Below are positions 56,100 to 64,000 of a stretch of 64,000 bases of DNA, one piece after another (position 1 is the stretch's first letter; each line of letters starts with the position of its first letter). The notes under the pieces are model-generated. The model was given only the letters and a program-made list of their open reading frames with translations, ran no database searches and had not been told where the DNA came from. The stretch lies in the NCBI GenBank assembly GCA_024138015.1, contig JAMXBB010000011.1, forward strand, positions 67,470,308-67,534,307, given 5' to 3'. A program made the translations under genes and the position numbers. This stretch comes from Lumnitzera littorea. Taxonomy: Eukaryota; Streptophyta; Magnoliopsida; Myrtales; Combretaceae.

Positions 56100-57500
56100 A
56101 TAAGGATGGACTTAAGTTGTTTGAAGGATTCAAAAAGAAGAATGTTTATTTAATTAATTCATCGGAAGTGTCATATGAAAGTTGCTTCATTTCAATAAAT
56201 GATAACACTATACTTTGGCATAAAACACTAAAACACATGAACTTTCAACAACTTGAGATTTTATCTAAATAGAACTTAATTCAAGGCCTACAAAAACTGC
56301 ATGCTCTTGAAAATATTCATTGTGTTGCTTGTCTTAAGAATAAGATGAGTTCATCATCACATTAGAGTAACAAAGTACTTTTCACTCAAAGACCTTTAGA
56401 GTTATTGCACTTAGATCTATTTGGTCTAACCTATACTTTAAGTCTTAAAAGAAATAAGTGTGGACTTGTTATAGTAGATGACTTATCTAGATTTACTTGG
56501 ATCTTGTTCTTGTGTCACAAAAGTGATGCTTTTAAAAGTTTTGAATTTTTTCCCAAAAGAGTTGAGAATGAAAAAGGCCTCTCCATCATCAGTTTACAAA
56601 TTGATCATGGAAAGGAGTTTAAAAACTCAGATTTTATCTCTTTTTGTGAAGAAAGGGCACCACTCATATCTTTTTCACACCTTATACTCCACAACAAAAT
56701 AGAGTACTAGAATGCAAAAATAAAACTATTCAAGAAATGATGAGAACTCTACTTAATGAAAATAATATAGCGAATCATTTTTGGGTAGAAGTAGCATCAA
56801 TAGCTTGTTACATCATAAATCGTATATATGTTAGAACTTTGACAAATCAAATTGCTTACAAGATTTACGAAGGTAGAAAAGCCATTGTTTCATATTTTCA
56901 CACATTTGGTTGCAAGTGTTTTATAAAGAAAACAGCAAAGGAATTGGGAAAATTTGAAAAGAGAGCTGATGAAGCCATCTTTCTAGGCTACTCTTTAAAT
57001 TCAAAGGAATACTGAGTATATAATAAAGAAACAAAGGTGGTGGAAGAATCAATAAATGTCAAATTTATTGAAGAAACAGGCAATAAAGAATCAAATGATG
57101 AATCTCTAATAGTCTTGAATAAAAAGAATACAATACGACTTGATCTAGAAGAAAGTAAGTCAAAACCTTCTTTAGATGAAATAATAGAAACTTCACGAAT
57201 ACCTAACGTATCTAAAATAGAACTAGAGTCAAAAGGTTCTTCAAAAACTAATATCAAGTTTGTTGAAATACGTCTAGAAGGTATGTCAAAAGGTTCTAAA
57301 CATTTTCATACTCTACCATCATCTCTTAAATTTAAAACCAATCATCTTCTTGAACTTATAATTGGTAATGTTGAATTTGGAATAAGAACAAGATCGAGTT
57401 TACAAAATTTTGAAAATCATTTCGCTCTAATATCTAAAGTTGAACCTCACTCAGTTGATGAAGCTTTAAATGATAATAATTAAATCTTAGCTATGCAAGA
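56100..57500 (+). pseudogene. Integrase of copia element G
   Basis: The pre-integrase zinc-finger region lies near 56200-56400. The core includes VIVDDLSRFTWILF (56468-56509, catalytic Asp), an IDHGKEFKN motif (catalytic Asp, near 56600) and, after a frameshift, PQQNRVLECKNKT near 56688-56727 (catalytic Glu). The C-terminal part with NHFWVEVASIACYIINR is at 56737-57015. A charged linker to RT follows (57037-57483). The three catalytic acids are visible but the frame is broken. Confidence 0.8.
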
Positions 57501-58920
57501 AGAACATAGTTAATTTCAAAGAAATTAGGTTTGGAGCTTAGTTCCAAGACCCAAAAATATGTCAATCAAAGGAACAAAATGGGTTTTTAAGAATAAACTA
57601 AAAGAACATGGAAAAATAGTAAGAAACAAACCACATTTGGTGGTTAAAGGTTACTCCTAAGAAGAAGGAATAGACTATAATAAAACTTATACTCCTGTTG
57701 CTAGGTTAGAAGTCATAAGATTACTTCTAGCATTTACTAACTTAAAAAATTTTAAATTGTATCAGATGGATATAAAAAGTGCTTTTCTGAATTCCTTTAT
57801 TAAAGAAGAAGTGTATGTTGATCAACCTTTTGGATTTGAAGATCCCTTCAAATCAGATCATGTGCATAAGTTGAAAAAGGCATTGTATGGACTCAAACGG
57901 GCTCCTTGTGCTTTATACAAAAGACTAAGTCAATTCTTAATTAAAAATGACTTTCAAAGAGGAAAAGTAAATACTACACTCTTCATGAAACATCATGGAG
58001 AAGATATGTTAGTTGTACAAATTTATGTAGATGATATTGTTTTTGGAGCAACTAATGAGAAATATTATTAAGAGTTTTTAAGCTTGATGCAGACAAATTT
58101 TGAGATGTTACACATGGGAGAATTAAACTTCTTCTTGGGATTGCAAATCAAATAATCAAAGAATGGAATATCTATTCACCAAGAGAAGTACACTAAACAA
58201 ATTTTGACAAAATTTGGTTTTGAGAACACCAAGGATTCTTCAACTCTAATGAGTACCTCAACAAAGCTTAACATCACAGGAAATGGCAAAAAGGTAAATG
58301 AAAAATTATATCAGAGCTTAATTAGATCTTTGCTATATCTAACAGCTTTATATCCCCATATTTTGTTTAGTATCTATGTGTGTACTAGATTTCAAAGTTC
58401 ACCAACAAAAACATACTTAATTATTGTAAAAAAGATCTTTAAATATATAAAAAGCACTACAAAATTAAGAATTTAGTATCTTAAGAGTCAAAATTGTAAT
58501 CTCATAGGACATTCAAATGTTGATTATGCAGGTTGCAAAGTGGATAAGAAGAGTACTTCAAGTACTTGTCAATTTTTAGGAGATAAGTTAGTTTCTTGGT
58601 TCTCCAAGAAACAAAACTCTATTGCTCTTTCAATTGCAGAAGCTAAATATGTATCTATTGGAAATTGTTATGCTCAAATATTTTGGTTAAAATAACAATT
58701 GAATGACTATGGGATAAGTTATAAAAATATGCCCATAAAATGTGATAATACTAGTGTTATTAATCTGACAAAAAATCTAGTTCATTACTTAAGGTTAAAA
58801 CACATAGAAATAAGACACCATTTCATTCATGATCATGTTGCAAATAATGATGTAAGTGTTGATTTTGTTCCAACTGAATATCAATTTGCTGATTATTTTC
58901 AAAGCCTTTAGACAAATTAA
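57501..58920 (+). pseudogene. Reverse transcriptase and RNase H of copia element G
   Basis: The frame at 57757-58071 carries YQMDIKSAFLNSFIKEEVYV, KALYGLKRAPCALYKRL and the palm motif VQIYVDDIVFGA. RNase H follows at 58204-58476 and 58490-58690, with an ADY-like motif near 58520, and ends in the frame 58699-58911 (RLKHIEIRHHFIHDHV, then FADYFQSL). This is the usual C-terminus of a plant copia polyprotein. Stops separate the frames. Confidence 0.85.
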
Positions 58921-59290
58921 GGTTTGAATTTATTCGTAATGAAATTGGTGTATGTAACCCTTTTTGTTAGCATGGAGAATATTTAATTAATCTCCCTTAA
59001 ACTGAAATTATTGAACAAGTACAAATCTGTCTTTGCTTTTGTATCCATTCGTAAGGACTCTTTTTTCTCTCATGTGTTGCATATGAAAAAGTGTTTAGTG
59101 GGCTTAAGCATATCCGTAGTGGGTCCTTGAATTCCTTGGTAGTAGGTCTAATAAATCAATCCACATACATATATATAAGGACCAATAGATCTTGCAATGA
59201 TTTTCTTTTCTCCAATGTATAAAAGCCTTTATTCTCTTTCTTCTTTCTACTTCTTTAGGCTATTCATATTTCTTTCTCATAATTTCTCCC
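58921..59290 (+). other. Spacer between pol and the extra ORF in element G
   Basis: About 370 bp of AT-rich non-coding sequence. No LTR match was seen. Confidence 0.55.
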
Positions 59291-60680
59291 TCAACCAAAA
59301 TCATAGCTCCTAGAAAATCAACTTGTATTGCTCTTAATGAACAAGAAACCAACAACACCATTCTTATAGATTCTCAACCTAATTGACCCTTTAAAACACA
59401 TCAAGAATCACCTAAAAAAACCTAAACCCTAAAACTACATGATGAGCCTACGGAAGAAAATGGTCAGGAAGTGAACCAAAAGAATGGTTCTAAGGGTCAT
59501 TTTGAACCTATCCAAGAAGTTAATCAAAAGGAGGCTCAAGATGTGCAAAAATCCAATTCATTCGACGAAGTAAGTGAATTTGGAGGTGTTGGTTCTCCAA
59601 ATAAGCCATCTAAAGAAAAGTCTAAAAGGGATCCTCTTGAATAATCCCCTATACCAAAACCCAAGAAGTCTCCACGAAAGATCAAGATTGTAACCCTAGT
59701 GAAGAAAACTTCAAAAACTTCTAAAGCAGTATAGAAATATCCAAAAGCAGTGATCACAAAACCCTCCTCTAAGTCAAAAGACAAACCAAAGAAAAGATAT
59801 ACAGTAAAAGGTAAAAATCTATCTATCAAAGATTCTTTTGACCTAGATTTAGAATTCATTAAAAAGAATGGTTTTTACTAGAAGGAGTATATGATGGGTT
59901 AGGTTTGAATAACTTGGTTAATATGAGAGGAGTTATATATGGGGAACTTGTAGATGAGTTTTATAGAAAACTTGATAACAAGGATCAAGAAGTATAGAAG
60001 TCAATAGTATTGGGTCAAAAATTGAAATATTAAAGAAGGATATCCTAAAATGTTTCAACATTAAGGAAATCTAAGAAGATGAAAACCTAATACAAATGAC
60101 TAAGGAGAATGTGTTCATAGAGTTGAAGGATGCAGTAGAGTTGGGCATAGGCAGAGATATTTTCAGCACTGAGTTTAACTTGTTAATTAGAATCTTGCAC
60201 AAGTTTGTCAACACATTTGTGTTACCTAGAAGGGGTAGTGTAACCTTTGTAACAAGAGAAGATATGTTAGTTATTTTGGCAATGTTAGGGAAAAGAAAGG
60301 TAGATGTAGTAAAGATAATGATGAGACATATATGGAAACACTTAGATGTTTGAACATATAGGAATTTGTTGATGACCCTCTTCAATTTCAAAAAATTGAA
60401 AATACCAGGTGAAGCAACCTATCCTTTCTATACTTTAAGTTAGGACAAAGAATCTTTAAGCAGATGGGGATTTATGTAAATGACAAACTTTAGCATTTAC
60501 ATAATGGAGGAATTTTTGTTTACTCTTCAAGCATTGGAAGAAGAGTGATCATTATTGAAGAGAAGGACAATGAAAACAAAAGGAAATGAAGAAAGGATCC
60601 TATTGAGAAGAAACAAAACAAGAAAGGAAAATTGGTAAAAAGATCTGGTGGGATAGAATTCAAGGAAGCAATTAGATAAC
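59291..60680 (+). pseudogene. Extra ORF after pol in copia element G (unknown function)
   Basis: From about 59306 a Lys/Ser/Pro-rich frame runs with stops (SKGHFEPIQEVNQKEAQDV-like, then PKPKKSPRKIKIV and KPSSKSKDKPKKRYTVKG). After a frame change, LVNMRGVIYGELVDEFYRKL is read near 59912-59970. The frame at 60096-60353 reads TEFNLLIRILHKFVNTFVLP. Such ORFs between pol and the 3' LTR are known in SIRE-type copia elements and in related 'putative plant transposon' proteins. No membrane segment is obvious here, so an envelope role is not supported. Broken by frameshifts. Confidence 0.6.
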
Positions 60681-60749
60681 CCTTAGATAGTGATTAAAAA
60701 AGTGCTGAGTTACAACTTGATGTGTCTCTAGGGTTGAATACACGGAGAA

Positions 60750-61569
60750 GCACTATAATGAAGTGAACCAAAAGAAATAGAAGAAAAGCTAGCAAAGTTT
60801 GAGTAGCTACCGAATGGATATAATGCACCACTTGATTGTACTTGGCCTATAATCTGTCGGATTTGACTTACCAATCTAAGCTAAAGGGTTACTCACCGCT
60901 GCTTCTTATTAAAGGAAATAAATAAGAGTTAAAGGATAACGAGAACACTAAGGTTTCTCAAAGGAAACGTGAATAATTTCTCTATTGATGATTGATTGTC
61001 TGCGTACAAGTAAGTGGAGGTTTACATACCCATCTACTAGGGTTACTTTACATGTATGAAAAAACAAAAGAATATTCTTATAATTAGGTTACATAAAACA
61101 TACTAAAAAGGGTAAAAGAAATAAAGAATATTCAGTATAAAAAAGAAAAGAATCCTTCTAGAATATCGTGCTAAAAGACATGTGTCACTCAGTAGTTGGA
61201 TGTTAGAAATATGGTATAAGTGAGCAAAAGTGAGAGAAGAATTTGCAATCATGAGCCAACTTGATCTGGGTTAAATCAACGGTCAATCAATCCTTTTGAA
61301 GAGGAGTCAACTTGAGTTGTGGTTAGATGTCTGTGGTTGGATCGAGAGCTCAGCTCGACTAGTCTTGAGTTATTTTCTAGGATAAACCATAGCTATTAGG
61401 TAATAGCAGGTCTGACACATATGAGGGTCCAGCAATCAGGTCGGTAGGGCATTGAGTCGAGATAAGAATCTCTGTCTTAGATATGCTTTGAGTTAGTATC
61501 CTTTAAGTGAATCCTTAGAGTCCTCTAACTTGGTTGCAAGTGATCGGTTTAAGGGGTTGATTCCTATCA
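60750..61569 (-). repeat. 3' LTR-like block of gypsy element F
   Basis: On the minus strand it starts TGATAGGAATCAAC at 61569, directly after the end of integrase coding sequence. It shares ordered blocks with 51546-52418. The left edge is approximate. Its partner 5' LTR should be right of the window. Confidence 0.55.
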
Positions 61570-61574
61570 TCTAC

Positions 61575-62340
61575 CTAAGGGTTAGAAAGACTTGTCCTCA
61601 AATCTAAAATACTCTCTACTCCTTCCTCTATGGCGCTTATAGGGTCTTCATTTGCTGGTTAGTGAGGAATCAAATCAAATACATTGAAAGTGTGAGAGAC
61701 ACCATAGTTATCAAGTAACTCGATTTGGTAGGTGTTACAATTGATTTTCTTCAGGACCTTGAATGAACCAGTAGCTCGAGGAGATAGTTTGCTCTGTCTT
61801 AAGTGTAGGAATCATTCTCGACTGAGGTAGATCCATACTAAGTCTCTTGGCTAGAAAGTAACAGTTTGACAGCCTTGGTTACTATTCTCATGTTGTTTCT
61901 TATTGAACTTGGCAATCTTCTTGGTTATAGACCGACGTAATGCTTACAATTCTTGGGCTCGATCAACTTCGGATTAACTCTCTTCAGCAACTGCTAAGGT
62001 GCCGATCATATCTAGGAGAATAGTAAGATTAAAGCCATAGACAACCTCGAATGGGGTCCTCCCAATGGTGCTATGGACAGTTCGGTTGTATGAGAGCTCC
62101 ATAACTGGTAGGCACAGATCCCAATTCCTTAAGTTCTTTCCCACAATACCTCTGAGTAGATTACCTAGCATCCTATTTACCACTTCGGTTTAGCCATCAA
62201 TCTGAGGGTGGCTACTAGAGCTGAACACAAGTTTGGTTCTAAGTTTTGTCCATAAAGTCTTCTAGAAATAGCTCAAGAATTTGGTGTCGGGATATGAAAC
62301 AATGGTCTTTAGCACTCCATGTAGTCAAACAACTTCCTGC
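61575..62340 (-). pseudogene. Integrase fragment of element F
   Basis: The frame at 61974-62183 reads MVNRMLGNLLRGIVGKNLRN and on to ELSYNRTVHSTIGRTPFEVVYG, the C-terminal part of the gypsy integrase core. Just upstream (about 62184-62215) a TEVVNR motif keeps the catalytic Glu, after a stop. The C-terminal tail continues with stops to about 61580. Confidence 0.8.
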
Positions 62341-62459
62341 AAAAAAATATTAGCAATATATGTAGCATTATTAGTTCAATAGCATCCATAGTGACAGGAT
62401 AGGGGCAGAGGTAAGTTTCTCCTTGATTTCTCTAAAGCTCTGCTAAATTCAGTCGTTCC

Positions 62460-62946
62460 ATTTGAATCCTTCACTCCTTTTTGTCAGCTTAGTCAAAGTG
62501 GAGGCTATGGTACCGAAGTTCTTGATAAATCACTTATAGAAAGAAGCTAGGCATAGAAACTTCGGACTTTAGTGGCATTCTTTGATGTCAGCCACTCTAG
62601 AACAACTTGGATCTTCTCCTCATTTGCTCAGATTCCTTCCCTTGACACAACAAACCTAAGGAAAACCACTTCTTCTTGGCAAAATGTACACTTCTTCAAA
62701 TTCCCATATAGCTTCTTAGTTTGTAGAATGTCAAATACTTCGTGAAGATATTGAACATGGTTATTTAGGTCAGCATTATATACTAGTATGTCATCAAAGT
62801 ACATTGCCACACATCTTCTGATCAGGGGGAACATCACATGGTTCATTAACCTCATGAATGTAGTCAGTACATTAGTAAGGCCGAATGGCATAACTAATCA
62901 TTTGTAGAGACCATGCCTAGTTTTGAAGGCAGTCTTACATTCATCG
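62460..62946 (-). pseudogene. Reverse transcriptase fragment of element F
   Basis: The frame at 62628-62891 reads MPFGLTNVLTTFMRLMNHVM, AMYFDDILVYN with catalytic FDD, and KKLYGNLKKCTFCQEEVVFL. Further downstream ASFYK and FIKNFGTIASTLTKLTKRS extend it to about 62460. The right end (DECKTAFKTRHGLYK at 62901-62946) is cut by the copy D LTR. Confidence 0.85.
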
Positions 62947-63815
62947 TGATAGGAATCGGGCTACTAGACTATGGACTCGTAGCTAGGCTTAAGGACTAAA
63001 GGGACTGGCAAGATGAATCCTTATGTTCCAGCCGACTCATGCGGAGGCCAAGTATCTCCTTGCCAACCCTTTTTGCTTACTAAGTTGAATGATTGCCTAT
63101 TTCTCGCATGTTGTGTGTCGAGAAGCGGAAGGCCAAGATAGTGGCCTATCTTCATTCTCACACATGCCTGGCCAATTGCTTACTCAATCGCACCCTTTTC
63201 CAAGATGCTAAGAGAAAGAGTCTGGACTGACTAAGCCACCCCTGCTTAGATAAGCAAGCTATGCTACCATTTTGTCCTCATCTTCCAATAGCATCGCCGC
63301 GTATACAGAATCATGTATAGAATCTGTTGCACTAATGATTGTTTTCCTTGTATATTCATTTTTACCCTTTTGTATCTTATATATTACTTCCTTAGGAAAT
63401 GCCCTTTTTATCTTTTCCCTTTTTGGGCAAGTTGCCTTAACTTATTGGTATAAATACCCCTGTACTTATAGCTGTAAGGAGAATCAGATTGAACATTAAT
63501 ATACTTGAGTATTTTTCCTTCCTTATGTAAACACTACCTATTTACTCTCGGCTTTACTCTTATCTTAACCCTTGAGCAAGCTTAAGGAACGAGTAACCAC
63601 ATCAGACCGATTTGTGCATCATATCAAATTGTGTCGTAAGTCTTCGGAAGTTCCATCGGTGTGTCATATCCATTGAAGTTGTTCGTGGGTTTTGCTTACT
63701 TTTCATTCACATTTATCCTTTTTTGTACCATTCCCCATTATTCCTTTTGAGCTTTTTGCAAGCTTGGACCTATCCAGCAACCGGCCTTATCTGTTCTTGA
63801 TTACGATTCAAAACA
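62947..63815 (+). repeat. 5' LTR of gypsy copy D
   Basis: About 869 bp, starting TGATAGGAATCGGGC and ending CGATTCAAAACA. It has the family's GGTATAAATACC-like TATA region near 63447-63458. Confidence 0.87.
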
Positions 63816-63818
63816 TCT

Positions 63819-63830
63819 TGGTATCAAAGT
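63819..63830 (+). promoter_or_regulatory. Primer-binding site of copy D
   Basis: TGGTATCAAAGT lies three bases after the LTR and fits the initiator-Met tRNA type with two changes. Non-coding leader follows to the window end, where the copy C-like gag start is not yet reached. Confidence 0.7.
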
Positions 63831-64000
63831 GAAGGTTTTGTATGAGCTATAGTTAGTTCTTTTAGAAGTTCTATTATACTTTGTTTTGCATGTGTGAAAC
63901 AGAGCAAATTACTGTGTTCATCTTAGCTACTATATTTGTTAGCTGTTAATTTCCTGAAGTGTTTGCTTGAACTTTAGATTTGCAAAGAAAATGACAGACT

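Larger units (their letters stand above)
52481..60700 (+). mobile_element. Ty1/copia element G (SIRE/Maximus-like), 3' LTR not found
   Basis: This plus-strand element has a 5' LTR-like region, an initiator-Met primer site, gag with two zinc knuckles, protease, integrase, RT and RNase H in copia order, then a broken extra ORF. The gag and protease motifs (GCSRHMTGD, KHNLLSISQLC) and the ORF after pol fit the SIRE/Maximus group. No 3' LTR matching 52481-53895 was seen before the next repeat begins at about 60750, so the 3' end is lost. Stops are frequent. Confidence 0.8.
61570..62946 (-). mobile_element. Ty3/gypsy element F, internally deleted
   Basis: This is a minus-strand gypsy pol. RT lies at the right, cut at 62946 by copy D, and integrase at the left. 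A deletion near 62340-62400 removed most of RNase H and the N-terminal half of integrase. It is related to, but distinct from, the copy A family. The missing 5' part should be on the far side of copy D. Confidence 0.8.
62947..64000 (+). mobile_element. Ty3/gypsy element copy D, 5' end
   Basis: This is the start of a fourth member of the copy A/B/C family, on the plus strand and running off the window. Its insertion interrupts the RT of element F, which fixes its left boundary at 62947. Confidence 0.85.

Noticed and set aside
59536..59859. 107-residue minus-strand ORF rich in Phe and Gly
   Set aside because: It is the antisense of the Lys/Ser-rich extra ORF of element G; the sense frame fits the position after pol better.
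60071..60391. 106-residue minus-strand ORF with a membrane-like composition
   Set aside because: It is antisense to the sense frame at 60096-60353, which has the more protein-like pattern.
1..64000. Integrated plant pararetrovirus or other viral genome
   Set aside because: RT-bearing sequences all lie in gypsy or copia order with integrase, LTRs and primer sites; no movement protein or pararetroviral layout was seen.

Overview
The window is nuclear DNA of a flowering plant, most likely a eudicot. It is AT-rich, carries one intron-rich nuclear gene for a plastid starch-metabolism protein, and is otherwise filled with decayed Ty3/gypsy and Ty1/copia LTR retrotransposons. There are no rRNA genes, CRISPR arrays or bacterial-style operons. 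The species cannot be named from what is visible.

The only gene that looks intact and functional is on the minus strand at 9907-18636. It has ten exons with GT-AG introns and joins in frame to a 579-residue protein: a transit-like N-terminus, a PDZ-like region, a dual-specificity-phosphatase domain with a CX5R loop, and a C-terminal CBM48 starch-binding domain. This is the architecture and sequence type of LIKE SEX FOUR 1 (LSF1), a regulator of night-time starch breakdown in chloroplasts. About 2.4 kb of intergenic DNA lies upstream.

Left flank (1-8990): the 3' part of a plus-strand gypsy element (copy A) is inserted in the RNase H region of a minus-strand Tork-like copia element (H). Middle (18.7-41.5 kb): non-coding and LTR-like DNA is followed by gypsy copy B with its 3' end deleted. 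B is fused to a large minus-strand Tat/Ogre-type gypsy element with long LTRs, a tRNA-Arg-type primer site, an extra ORF1 upstream of gag, and an 84-bp tandem array between pol and the 3' LTR. A second partial copy of the same family abuts its 5' LTR.

Right part (41.5-64 kb): an old intron-containing transposon gene (E) is split by gypsy copy C, which has both LTRs and a near-matching 5-bp target duplication. Then come a minus-strand gypsy integrase fragment, a related LTR, a SIRE/Maximus-like copia element (G) with a broken extra ORF after pol, a second related LTR, a deleted minus-strand gypsy element (F), and the 5' LTR of gypsy copy D inserted in the reverse transcriptase of F.

Copies A, B, C and D belong to one family and all lie on the plus strand. 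Every transposon reading frame is broken by stops and frameshifts, so none appears autonomous. The points most worth a second look are a tRNA-like Pol III promoter module with an adjacent palindrome inside the Tat-type LTRs, the 84-bp tandem arrays, the chimeric or shared LTR arrangement of that element, and the extra ORFs in the Tat-type and SIRE-like elements.
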